Shown: positions 34,301-41,685, numbered from the stretch's first letter. The stretch: 64,000 nt of DNA from Streptomyces sp. HPF1205 (GCF_020400825.1 NZ_JAINVH010000012.1:124001-188000), one strand, 5' to 3'. The notes: generated by a model from the letters alone, not told the origin. Made by a program: numbers and translations.

Positions 34301-37300
34301 GGACAAGCAGGTCCAGGGCGCCAACCCGGCTGCGCGGGTGCAGCCGCCGAACGTCCCCGACACCGGCTCGGACCAGGTCGGCCCGCAGGACGTACAGAAC
34401 ATGCAGGGCGCGGTCGCCGACGTGCCCACGGACGATCCGGCGCTGAACGTCACCGTGGGGCCGGCCCCCCAGGTCGAGCTGACCGGCGACGCCGACCCCG
34501 GACTGACGGACCGGCAGGCCGACAAGTACGACGACAAGACGTCGAAGATCCAGCAGACCGGCCGGCAGGACGCGGCCAAGCCGATGGGCGAGGACCGGAT
34601 CTACCCCGACGTGCCCAAGGAGACCCTCAAGGGCAACGTCCCCGGCGGCGCGGGCGGTTCCGGCGGTGCCCAGGCCAAGGACGCCGGGGCGATGAAGCCC
34701 GGCGTCGCCACCGTCGTCCAGCAGGAGCGCGGGCCGCAGATCAGGCAGGCGGTCGCTCAGGGCCAGGGCCGGATGGGTACCGCCCAGGCCAGGAACAAGC
34801 AGGACCAGGCCCAGGAACGCCGCAAGAACCAGGCCGACATCGACAAGGCGACCGCCGACAACGCGCGGCAGCAGACGGACAAGCGGGGCGAAGCCGCCGA
34901 CCAGGCCAAGCAGGCCCGCGACCAGTGGCGTACCGAGCAGGACAAGCAGATCAAGGACTCCGACGACCGGGCCGGCAAGGAGCACTCGGACAAGAACCGG
35001 CAGATCCTGGCGAAGCGCGACGACACCGACAAGCAGGTCAAGGATCGGCAGAGCAGCGACAACAAGCAGATCCAGGACAAGCGCCAGGAGGCGCACGACA
35101 AGGCGCAGGAGGAGAAGGAGAAGCACAAGCACCAGCACTCCGGCGGCCTGTGGGGCTGGGTCAAGTCGAAGATCAAGGAGGCCTTCAACGCCCTCCTCGA
35201 CGCGATCACCAAGGTCTTCGACTTCTTCCGCAAGCTCGTCAACGACATCATCAGCAAGTTCGAGCAGTTCGTCGACGCGGCGATCGACGCGTGCCGCAAA
35301 CTCGCCGTCGGCCTGATCAAGGCCGTCGCCGACACCCTGATCGGGATCTGCGACGTGCTGCTTGCCGCGTTCCCCGCTCTGCGGGACAAGTTCCGCAAGG
35401 CGATCGAGGACCTGCGCGACAGGGCCATCGCCGGGGTCAACGCCCTCGCCGCCACGCTCAAGGCGGCCGTCAACAAACTCCTCGACGCACTCGGCACCGT
35501 GCTGAACGCCCTGCTGAAGCTGGCCGAGTCCACACTCAAGGCCATCGTCAACCAGGTACGGGCGGCGGTCGAGGCGGCGATCAGCTTCGTCGAGAAGGCC
35601 ATCGCCGTATTCGGCCAGTTCGCCGCCCTGATCGCCGACATCGCGCCCGATCCGGGCGGCTGGCTGAGGAAAATGGGCGGCGCCGCGGTGGACGGCATCC
35701 AGCACCACCTGTGGGGTGCGGTCAAGACCGCGGTGAAGGCGTGGTTCGACCAGAAGGTCGAATCCGTCGTCGGTCTGACCTCCACCCTCCTCAACATCCT
35801 CGTCAAGGGCTGCATCTCGCTCAAGCAGATCGGTCGTATGGCTTGGCAGGCGGTGATCGCGGCGCTGCCGATGATGCTCGCGCAGATCATCATCGAGAAG
35901 GTCATCTCGATGATCGTGCCCGCGGCCGGCGCCATCCTGACGATCATCCAGGGCCTGATGGCCGCCTGGAACACGGTCAGCAAGATCATCGCGGCCTTCG
36001 GCAAGTTCTTCGCCTTCCTGAAGGCCGTGCGGGTGGGCCCCGCCGCCTGCCTGTTCGCCGAGGCGGTGGCGGCCGGCGTCGTCGCCCTGCTGGAGTTCGT
36101 CTCCAACTACCTTCTGTCGAAGCTGAAGTCGGCGGGCAAGGCGGTGGGCACCAGGCTCAAGGCGCTCGCCCAGCGCATCATGAAGGCCCTGGCCAAGGCG
36201 GGCAGGGGCGCCCGCAAGGCAGTGGGCAACGCCGTCAACCGCGCCCGTACCAGCCTGCGCGACGCGGCGGCGTCGCTGCGTCAGCGACTGGGCCTCGCGC
36301 GCCGCGAGCCCGCACCGGCCGGCCACCCGCACGCCCCCGCGGCCGAGCCGCACCGCCCGGTACGGCACCCCGAGGGGGAGCACCGGCCGGCGCGGCGCCC
36401 GGAGGACGGAAACCCCGAGACCAAGCACCCCACGGCCCAGGAACCGCCCGAGCGGGAGCCGAAACACGAACCGGAGCCGGCGAAGCCGAAGGAGCCGGAG
36501 CCGCCGAAGAAGCCCACCCGCCCGACCCGCCCCACCTCGCGCGCCGGCCGCGCCCTGAACGGCGCCAAGCACGCGGTCAAGGGCGCCCTGACAAAGGTGC
36601 GCAACGCCGCCCGCGCGCTGGGCCGCAAGCTCAGGAACAGCAGGCTGGGCCGCGCCATCGAGAACAGTGCGAAGAAGGTCCGCGACGCGTACCGGCGCCG
36701 GCGCGACCGGCTGAAGGACTGGTGGACCAAGCGCAAGGAGCAGCGCAAGCAGCGCCGTGACGAGCGCAGGAAGCGCGAGAGCTCACCGGAGGCGAAGCGG
36801 GACCGTTTCGAGAAAATCGTCTCCCGGATCCGGCCGCGCCTTCACACCCTCCTGCACAGAGGCCTCATCCGCCCGGTACTCGCAGCGACGCTCTCCGCGA
36901 TGCGGCTGTGGTACCGCCTGTCCTCGCTCTCCCTCAAAGGTGAGCAGGCGGGGCGTGTGTGGGCGACCCTCAATCCCGGAGGACCTACCAATGATTTCGT
37001 CGAGCAGGATCAGGAGGACGAGCCGAGGAGAGCGCGGCCCGTTCCCGAGGAGTCGTCCGAGCCCGCGCAATCACCACCCAGGAAGAAGCGGAAGACACGG
37101 GGAGAGCAGCTTCAACCTTCCGGTGACCTGGCCTCGTCCGCCCTTCGGGCGCTGCCCGGTGGCGTCCGGCTGGAAGGCGGTCACGCCGCAAGTGCCGGGG
37201 AGCGGGCGGGCGGTGGACCGAGGGTACCCATGTCCGGCCGAACCCTTCTCGTCGGTGAGGGTAATCTCACCTTCGCCGAAGCGAACGTCGGTCTGCGGCG

Positions 37301-37799
37301 GGTGGAACCCCGGAACCTGACGGCCACGATTTATGAGACCAAGGCCGACGCGCAGAAGAGAGATGCCGATACCGCTCTCCGGGCAGATCGTCTGGAAAAG
37401 CAAGGCGTCTCGGTGCAGTACGGTGTCGACGCCACACGGTTGCATGAACGCGAGCCCGTCGTGACCTACGACAGTATTGTCTGGATGTTCCCGTACCCGG
37501 CCGGAGCCGGCCGGGCACGGGCCGGTGTGGCCGGTGCCGCGCTGCTGTCCGCGTACTTCGCCAGCGCCAAGAAAGTCCTCGCGCCCGGCGGTACCGTATC
37601 CGTGACTCTCAAAGAGAAGCGATATGTCGCAATGTGGAATCCGGTGGCCCTTGCCGCGGCGGCGGGGCTCAAGCTGCGTGCCCGGGAAGTGTTCTCGGTG
37701 AGCGACTATCCTGGCTACACGCATGAAACGACATCGGCCATGGCGCAGAAAGCCGACGTGTCCGGGGCCGCGGTCACTTTCGTCTTCGAGCCGGCATGA
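31377..37799 (+). CDS. Giant DUF4157 injection-system effector with C-terminal BMT5-like methyltransferase
   Basis: Product of 2,140 residues. Residues 33-115 are a DUF4157 eCIS domain with the zinc-protease-like HELLH at 108-112. Residues 250-1100 are low-complexity and include (Glu-His)n, (Gly-Ala)n and Gln/Asp-rich runs. Residues about 1115-1255 are a charged coiled coil, and about 1258-1605 a long amphipathic and hydrophobic helical region (LWGWVKSKIKEAFNALLDAI and following) reminiscent of tape-measure or membrane-translocating segments. A basic Pro/Lys/Arg-rich linker leads to residues 1952-2140, a Rossmann methyltransferase of the DUF2431 (BMT5-like) family. DUF4157 is a known eCIS effector/loading marker. 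The payload domain is followed immediately by a SUKH-like immunity gene. Start ATG overlaps the upstream stop. Confidence 0.88.
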   Translation: MSTAHAPARQPVRRDGKQKARGTRRPARMPEPKQIISGAGHPLDPGVRRELEARLGHDFSRVRVHTDADSAALTELVGADAVTVGQDIFFREGAFRPGTQDGRRLLAHELLHTVQAPHPLGALRAGRDLGGVSLPQDAIERQAETGARGIDRAAETTPAATPGWLRYARVDADRLRTERLDPATLVDRLTAGILRSLRGDPTDVSGRVRLQLARFTPELQSAVLDRMERRLPSADYERLLDLVRAAEEQGGPLGADPARTPEPVTDTADRTESDRDRGRQDAYDERESRRQRKEDTKEARQRGTRRTDGSDKERSGSGAADRDGDREHEHEHEHEQEHEHEYESGRGHESGAAAGDRAARRRERAENKGRSGGSSGAARAGEADSSGAGAGAGAGASTATGASADAAAERDGQGAPATDQAADQGPDDRAGTQQPDRAAQDRLQGRAQDQAQDQAGSRQQGSDAQQGPGGQSETKEPERKPAAAKAPGSPEEQRRTDAKQPVAGSKATNPDHLPTPRPGPVRPELVDEIAEAADGSLARHGLLDRDEEHGEPREEEQPEGLEAGAGSEIEAPGGELAAEAAGPGGTELTAEDFLPSTDLDVSSVPTADRLRLPTDGSSGETPAAPSFPAPPTTKAEQVQAQRDAARADDEPAEPEPVGRPSRPARSTPEPGPVAEGEAEGRTVRDLQTEQPVEQEVGPAPDSTGSAAGGTPEAAVPDPVTESEGPGGPAQADTTGSAQESAAEHNERQESERAAPAGATASAAPHRDEPAGAGRVTGPGTSRTRQAPAPGAGAAVPAGPGAAPAATARTATGPAAEQTDAPGALGAPGAQPAPGASLEPGGGACAGPQQPSTEADKPEGSGGGCGGGGGGAAKQEQKPAPPDVSNQDPQAAMATAGSLPPDRTVTTLYGVDGAVDHSIGKQQAELKAAPPTAQRPSGAPRTQSGTPQEAPPAEAVAGRLERVTPQGDRGGPQKAADKQVQGANPAARVQPPNVPDTGSDQVGPQDVQNMQGAVADVPTDDPALNVTVGPAPQVELTGDADPGLTDRQADKYDDKTSKIQQTGRQDAAKPMGEDRIYPDVPKETLKGNVPGGAGGSGGAQAKDAGAMKPGVATVVQQERGPQIRQAVAQGQGRMGTAQARNKQDQAQERRKNQADIDKATADNARQQTDKRGEAADQAKQARDQWRTEQDKQIKDSDDRAGKEHSDKNRQILAKRDDTDKQVKDRQSSDNKQIQDKRQEAHDKAQEEKEKHKHQHSGGLWGWVKSKIKEAFNALLDAITKVFDFFRKLVNDIISKFEQFVDAAIDACRKLAVGLIKAVADTLIGICDVLLAAFPALRDKFRKAIEDLRDRAIAGVNALAATLKAAVNKLLDALGTVLNALLKLAESTLKAIVNQVRAAVEAAISFVEKAIAVFGQFAALIADIAPDPGGWLRKMGGAAVDGIQHHLWGAVKTAVKAWFDQKVESVVGLTSTLLNILVKGCISLKQIGRMAWQAVIAALPMMLAQIIIEKVISMIVPAAGAILTIIQGLMAAWNTVSKIIAAFGKFFAFLKAVRVGPAACLFAEAVAAGVVALLEFVSNYLLSKLKSAGKAVGTRLKALAQRIMKALAKAGRGARKAVGNAVNRARTSLRDAAASLRQRLGLARREPAPAGHPHAPAAEPHRPVRHPEGEHRPARRPEDGNPETKHPTAQEPPEREPKHEPEPAKPKEPEPPKKPTRPTRPTSRAGRALNGAKHAVKGALTKVRNAARALGRKLRNSRLGRAIENSAKKVRDAYRRRRDRLKDWWTKRKEQRKQRRDERRKRESSPEAKRDRFEKIVSRIRPRLHTLLHRGLIRPVLAATLSAMRLWYRLSSLSLKGEQAGRVWATLNPGGPTNDFVEQDQEDEPRRARPVPEESSEPAQSPPRKKRKTRGEQLQPSGDLASSALRALPGGVRLEGGHAASAGERAGGGPRVPMSGRTLLVGEGNLTFAEANVGLRRVEPRNLTATIYETKADAQKRDADTALRADRLEKQGVSVQYGVDATRLHEREPVVTYDSIVWMFPYPAGAGRARAGVAGAALLSAYFASAKKVLAPGGTVSVTLKEKRYVAMWNPVALAAAAGLKLRAREVFSVSDYPGYTHETTSAMAQKADVSGAAVTFVFEPA
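32355..32396 (+). repeat. GAGCAC hexanucleotide repeat in the effector gene
   Basis: Seven near-perfect GAGCAC units (one is GAGCAG) coding Glu-His repeats. Copy-number change would keep the frame. Confidence 0.85.
32535..32564 (+). repeat. GGTGCG hexanucleotide repeat in the effector gene
   Basis: Five perfect GGTGCG units coding Gly-Ala repeats in a disordered linker. Confidence 0.85.
37230..37799 (+). other. Toxin domain of the effector: DUF2431/BMT5-like SAM methyltransferase
   Basis: Residues 1952-2140 of the giant effector. The SAM-binding motif is LLVGEGNLTFAEA (1957-1969), matching the VGEGNFSF of yeast Bmt5. Further family landmarks in order are ATIYET, VDATRL (2017-2022), YDSIVWMFPYPAG in place of the usual FNFPH, a GGTVSVTLK strand and YPGYTHETT (from 2111), matching the FPGYxHRRT end motif. 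Bmt5 makes N3-methyluridine in 25S rRNA. Position at the extreme C-terminus of a DUF4157 protein and before an immunity-like gene marks it as the exchangeable payload. The target in this system is unknown. Confidence 0.8.
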
Positions 37800-37808
37800 G
37801 GTGCGCGA

Positions 37809-38336
37809 ATGGACATTGATGAACTCGTGATCGCACTCGGTGCGCTACCTGGAGCCGAGGTCGGGAGGGGGCCGTGGTCCCAGGAGGAACCCGACGAGGA
37901 GCAGCGGAAGGAGATCGAGGATTTTCTTTCGCTGTACCCGCGCTTGCGACAGGATGCCGGATACGTCGATTTTCTGAAGCGATACTCGGGGGCTGTGATC
38001 GCGGACGAGAAGCGCGGACAGTACGTCGACATCTTCGGTTTCGGTGAGGTGTCGTCGCACATTCTGGAGATCGAGGGGGACGTGGTGGACGAAGAGGGAT
38101 ACCTCGTCTTCGCGCAGTGTATGTACCACGACATCCGCGACGGAGCCCTGCTGGACTCGTTTGAATACGATTTCGCATACAACGTCAAGGAAAGGCAGGA
38201 GCCCGGTGTCTACTGCTGTCGGTCAACCCTGGGCGACCGGAGTCAGCCGTTCGTGCGTTACGCCGATGACTTCTCCTCCTGGCTGGGAGAACTCGTGGCG
38301 GCGAGGGGATGGTTCAGAGCACCCGTACCCGAGTGA
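37809..38336 (+). CDS. Probable immunity protein, SUKH (SMI1/KNR4)-like
   Basis: Product of 175 residues, clearly acidic. The segment IEDFLSLYPRLRQDAGYVDFLKRYSGAVIADEKRGQYVDIFGFGE follows the SUKH pattern (helices, then YxxFLxxxNGxxI and an IFGFxE strand), and a core beta region VDEEGYLVFAQCMYHDIRDGALLDSFEYDFAYNVKE follows. SUKH proteins are among the most common immunity proteins for polymorphic toxins and act by binding the toxin domain in the cytoplasm. It starts nine bases after the effector stop. G/C content is visibly lower than in the neighbouring structural genes, as for the toxin domain. The SUKH call rests on pattern recognition only. Confidence 0.6.
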   Translation: MDIDELVIALGALPGAEVGRGPWSQEEPDEEQRKEIEDFLSLYPRLRQDAGYVDFLKRYSGAVIADEKRGQYVDIFGFGEVSSHILEIEGDVVDEEGYLVFAQCMYHDIRDGALLDSFEYDFAYNVKERQEPGVYCCRSTLGDRSQPFVRYADDFSSWLGELVAARGWFRAPVPE

Positions 38337-38338
38337 TC

Positions 38339-38923
38339 TCACTGCGCGGATGGACTCTCGATCACCGAGCGGAACGTCAAGGACAGGCGCCGGCCGCGTG
38401 GCAGGGAGATGCCGTCGACGCGATCGGTCTTGCGGGGCGCGATCCCGTGCTTCCACTCGTACCGTGCCGCGCCGGACAGAACGAGGAGAGCCCCTGGTTC
38501 GAGAAGGATGTCGGCCTCGTGCCCGTCGCTGAGGCGCGTCATCGTGAGGACGCAGGTGGAACCCAGACTGAGGGAGAGCACGGTGTCGGTGAAACAAGGG
38601 ACGCAATCGACGTGCGGCGAGATGCCCTGGCCCGGCAGATACTCGTTCACGATGAGCTGGTCCAGTTCGCGGGGGGCGTATCCGTCCCCTCGCAGTTGAT
38701 CGGCCAGCGCGCGTGACCAGTCGGGCAGCGGACCGAGCCGCATGGCGGCGTCGACCGTCCTGCGTTTGTAGTCGTAACGGTAGCCGTAGTGCTGGACGCG
38801 TCGCTTCAGATCCTTTCGCCACGGAAGTCGGTCGACGGTCGCACAGAGGCCGGCCTGCTCGTCCTCTCCCAGATACGCAGGAACAAGAAGAAGGCCGGGA
38901 ACCGATGAATCCCCGAGGTGCAT
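38339..38923 (-). CDS. AlkB-family 2-oxoglutarate/Fe(II) dioxygenase (alkylation demethylase)
   Basis: Product of 194 residues, the size of a compact AlkB homologue. All signature elements are present: NEYLPGQGISPHVD with Asn93-x-Tyr95 and the iron ligands His104 and Asp106, third ligand His159 in YEWKHGI, and the 2-oxoglutarate arginines Arg179 and Arg185 in RLSLTFR. The nucleotide-recognition lid (YGYRYDYKRRTV) is also there. AlkB enzymes remove N1/N3 methyl groups from nucleic-acid bases, including 3-methylthymine and 3-methyluracil. It is antisense to the whole cluster, two bases from the SUKH-like gene end, and directly follows a methyltransferase toxin, so it may undo that toxin's marks. 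Confidence 0.9.
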   Translation of the reverse strand: MHLGDSSVPGLLLVPAYLGEDEQAGLCATVDRLPWRKDLKRRVQHYGYRYDYKRRTVDAAMRLGPLPDWSRALADQLRGDGYAPRELDQLIVNEYLPGQGISPHVDCVPCFTDTVLSLSLGSTCVLTMTRLSDGHEADILLEPGALLVLSGAARYEWKHGIAPRKTDRVDGISLPRGRRLSLTFRSVIESPSAQ

Positions 38924-38925
38924 CA

Positions 38926-38957
38926 GCCGTGTTCGCTTTCGTCGACCGCCGTGTTCG
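38926..38957. promoter_or_regulatory. Direct repeat GCCGTGTTCG in the divergent AlkB/CIS gap
   Basis: GCCGTGTTCG occurs at 38926-38935 and 38948-38957, 22 bases apart (two helical turns), within the 67-base gap between the AlkB start and the downstream tube-adaptor gene. It is a candidate regulator or promoter element. Confidence 0.4.
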
Positions 38958-38990
38958 ATCCCGTGCGTTCTGGGTGAGGGGAGTGAACGG

Positions 38991-39656
38991 ATGACCCGCT
39001 ACCCGGACATTCCCAAGCCTACCCGTTCCGGCATCGTCGTCGTCGATCCGCGGCGCGGCACCCCGAGCCAGGTGATCGTCATGCAGTTCAACCCCGACAG
39101 CCTGGAGCGCAGCATCGCGCCCCAGGCCGCCGGGGCGGACAACTCCTCGGGGGACCGGACGGAGGCCCTTCGCCTCAAGGGGCCCGCCGTCGAGACGTGG
39201 AAGTTCACCGCCGAGGTCGACGCGACCGATCAGTTCGACGTCGCCGCGCCCGACGGGATCCACCCGCAACTGGCCGCGCTGGAGATGCTGGTGAACCCGG
39301 CCGGCGCGCGGCTGCGGGAACTGGAGGCGCTCGCGGCGCTCGGGACGCTGGAGGTCACCCCGATCGAGAGCCCGCTGACCCTGTTCACCTGGGGGAACAA
39401 GCGGGTGCTGCCGGTGCGGCTGACCGAACTGTCCGTCACGGAGGAGGCATTCGACGTCAACCTCAATCCGCTCAGGGCCGCCGTGGCCATCGGGATGCGG
39501 GTCCTGACCACCAGCGACCTGCCGGTCGGACACCGCGGCTACGACCTGTACCTTGCGCACCTCGCGCAGAAGGAACGCCTCGCCGGCGCCGCCGCCACCG
39601 GGCGGCTCAGCGCCCTCGGGCTGACCGGCATCAGCACCGGCACGGGAGGGATCTGA
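38991..39656 (+). CDS. CIS tube-associated protein (Pvc7 N-terminal-like)
   Basis: Product of 221 residues. VVVDPRRGTPSQVIVMQFNPDSLERS, VETWKFTAEVDATDQFD, LEMLVNPAG and LFTWGNKRVLPVRLTELSVTEEAFDVNLNPLRAAVAIGM match the CIS tube protein N-terminal family, which in PVC/Afp is fused to LysM and forms the first ring between tube and baseplate. Here the LysM part is a separate small gene starting two bases after the stop. GTGAGGGGAG precedes the ATG. It needs either read-through across the antisense AlkB gene or its own promoter. Confidence 0.88.
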   Translation: MTRYPDIPKPTRSGIVVVDPRRGTPSQVIVMQFNPDSLERSIAPQAAGADNSSGDRTEALRLKGPAVETWKFTAEVDATDQFDVAAPDGIHPQLAALEMLVNPAGARLRELEALAALGTLEVTPIESPLTLFTWGNKRVLPVRLTELSVTEEAFDVNLNPLRAAVAIGMRVLTTSDLPVGHRGYDLYLAHLAQKERLAGAAATGRLSALGLTGISTGTGGI

Positions 39657-39657
39657 C

Positions 39658-40020
39658 ATGGCGGCCTCGATGGACAACCCGCTGGACGCGCCGGCGCTCA
39701 CCCGGTCCGGCACCGCGTACCCACGGTCCAGCCGCTACTACGGCATCGCGACCGCCGTGTACACCCAGGCAGACGGGGAGCAGGTGACGTACCTGCGGCG
39801 CAGGCTGCTGCCGCGGCCCGACAGCCTCGCCGAGATCGGTACGCACACCGTCACCGCGGGCGAACGGCCCGATCTGCTCGCCGCCCGCTACCTCGGCAAC
39901 GCCGAGCAGTGGTGGCAGATCGCCGACGCCAATCCCGTCCTCGACCCGCGCGAGCTGACGGACACGCCCGGCCGAACCCTGCGCATCACGCTGCCCTCGG
40001 GGGTGCCCGGCAATGGCTGA
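39658..40020 (+). CDS. LysM-like tail-baseplate connector
   Basis: Product of 120 residues. The C-terminal half (IGTHTVTAGERPDLLAARYLGNAEQWWQIADANPVLDPRELTDTPGRTLRI) is a LysM/gp53-like domain typical of tail assembly proteins that join tube and baseplate; the N-terminal half has SSRYYGIATAVYTQADGEQVTYLRRRLLP. In PVC-type systems this is the C-terminal part of Pvc7. The stop overlaps the next gene by eight bases (ATGGCTGA). Confidence 0.85.
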   Translation: MAASMDNPLDAPALTRSGTAYPRSSRYYGIATAVYTQADGEQVTYLRRRLLPRPDSLAEIGTHTVTAGERPDLLAARYLGNAEQWWQIADANPVLDPRELTDTPGRTLRITLPSGVPGNG

Positions 40021-41155
40021 CCGGCCGATCACCACCGGGCCGGTGCGTCTGACACTGATGATGGGCCCGCAGATCGCCGTGCCGGTGCCGCGGGAGGTGT
40101 CGGACGCGCTGCTGTCCGCGCAGGTGACCGTGGCCTCCGGCCAGCGCAGCGGCTTCCAGCTCGCCTTCGACCTGGCCAAGCACGGGCTGATCAACACCGT
40201 GCTGCTGCCCGGCGGTTACTTCGACCCCAGGACCCGGGTGATCCTCACCGTCACCGTCGAGGGCACGCCGACCGTCCTCATGGACGGCGTGATCATCCGC
40301 CAGGAGGTCGGCATCAGCAACCAGCCCGGCCAGTCCACCCTCACCGTCACCGGCGAGGACCTGACCGTACTGATGGACCTCGAGGAGCGGGCCGGCGTGC
40401 CCTTCCCCGCGATGCCGCCCGCCGCGCGGGTGCAGGCGATCATCGCGCAGTACGCGCAGTACGGCATCACCCCGCTCGTGATCCCCGAACTGATCCCGCA
40501 GACCCCGATGCCGACCCGGCGCATCGACTTCCAGAAGGGCACCGACCTCGCCTACGTCAACGACCTGGCGAAGGCCAACGGCTACGTCTTCTACCTCGAC
40601 CCGGGCCCTGTGCCCGGGTTCAGCAGGGCCTTCTGGGGACCCGAGGTCCGCCTCGGCGAGCCGCAGCACGCCCTCAGCGTCAACATGGACGGCCTGTCCA
40701 ACGTCGACCAGCTCACGTTCGCCTTCGACGGCACCGCGCGTGAGCAGCCCGAGGTCCGCGTCCAGTTCCCGACCACCCGGGTCTCGGCGATCCTGCCGGT
40801 GCCCGAACTGAGCATCCTGCGCCCGCAGCTCGCACAGCGCCCCGCGCCCGCGCTGAAGAAGAAGGTCGTTGCCGACACCGCCAAGAAGGACGCCGCCCAG
40901 GCGCTCGCCGAGGCGCTCGCGAAGGTCGAGGAGTCCGCCGACGCGGTCACCGGCTCCGGCCGGCTCGACGTGGTGCGGTACGGGTACCTGCTGCGCCCGC
41001 GCGAACTCGTCGGCGTGCGCGGCGCCGGGATCACCTACGACGGGCGCTACTTCGTCAAGTCCGTGACCCACGACATCGGGCGCGGCTCCTTCACCCAGAA
41101 CTTCACGCTCGCCCGGGAAGGGCTGATCGCCCTGGAGCCCACCGTTGTCCCGTGA
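40013..41155 (+). CDS. Baseplate hub protein (phage late control gpD / VgrG N-terminal-like)
   Basis: Product of 380 residues. It shows the hub signature: a first beta-barrel domain with FQLAFDLAKHGLINTVLLPGGYFDPRTRVILTVTVEG, LTVTGEDLTVLMDLEER, IDFQKGTDLAYVNDLAKANGYVFYLDPG and a C-terminal YDGRYFVKSVTHDIGRGSFTQNFTLAREG. Trimers of such proteins make the three-fold to six-fold adaptor at the centre of the baseplate. Residues 280-320 form a charged helical insertion (KKKVVADTAKKDAAQALAEAL). The stop overlaps the spike gene (GTGA). Confidence 0.9.
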   Translation: MADRPITTGPVRLTLMMGPQIAVPVPREVSDALLSAQVTVASGQRSGFQLAFDLAKHGLINTVLLPGGYFDPRTRVILTVTVEGTPTVLMDGVIIRQEVGISNQPGQSTLTVTGEDLTVLMDLEERAGVPFPAMPPAARVQAIIAQYAQYGITPLVIPELIPQTPMPTRRIDFQKGTDLAYVNDLAKANGYVFYLDPGPVPGFSRAFWGPEVRLGEPQHALSVNMDGLSNVDQLTFAFDGTAREQPEVRVQFPTTRVSAILPVPELSILRPQLAQRPAPALKKKVVADTAKKDAAQALAEALAKVEESADAVTGSGRLDVVRYGYLLRPRELVGVRGAGITYDGRYFVKSVTHDIGRGSFTQNFTLAREGLIALEPTVVP

Positions 41156-41685
41156 CCGCAGGAGACGACCGCATGGCCGCAGAATCCAGCCGGTACCTCG
41201 GCAAGTACCGGGGGACCGTGGTGAACAACATCGACCCCATGGGCATCGGGCGCATCCAGGTTCAGGTGCCCGACGTACTCGGGGACGCCCCCTCGTCGTG
41301 GGCGATGCCGTGCTTTCCCCTGGCCGGGCCGGGCATGGGGCAGTACCACCTGCCGCCGAAGGACGCCGGGGTGTGGGTGGAGTTCGAGCAGGGGGACCCC
41401 AGCTACCCCATCTGGTCGGGCTGCTGGTACGGGGCGGCGCACGAGGTGCCGCCGGACGCGGGGACCAATCCGCTCTCGCCGAACGTGGTGCTGCAGACGC
41501 CGGGGCAGCGCGCGCTCGTGCTCTCCGACGAGCCCGGCGGTCCGGGGCTCACGCTCAAGCACCCCTCGGGAGCGTCGATCGTGATCGACGACTCCGGGGT
41601 GCACATCAGCAACGGCCAGGGCGCGTCGATCTCGCTCGTCGGCTCGACCGTGACCATCAACCAGGGCGCGCTGAGCGTGACCTGA
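41152..41685 (+). CDS. Spike protein (gpV/gp5-like, OB fold plus beta-helix)
   Basis: Product of 177 residues. The OB-fold is clear (YRGTVVNNIDPMGIGRIQVQVPDVLGDAPSSWAMPCFPLAGPG, GVWVEFEQGDPSYPIWSGCWYG) and is followed by a short beta-helical needle (LTLKHPSGASIVIDDSGVHISNGQGASISLVGSTVTINQG). It sits on the hub trimer and pierces the target envelope with the PAAR-like tip protein coded next. An internal ATG eight codons in is an alternative start. Confidence 0.92.
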   Translation: MTAGDDRMAAESSRYLGKYRGTVVNNIDPMGIGRIQVQVPDVLGDAPSSWAMPCFPLAGPGMGQYHLPPKDAGVWVEFEQGDPSYPIWSGCWYGAAHEVPPDAGTNPLSPNVVLQTPGQRALVLSDEPGGPGLTLKHPSGASIVIDDSGVHISNGQGASISLVGSTVTINQGALSVT

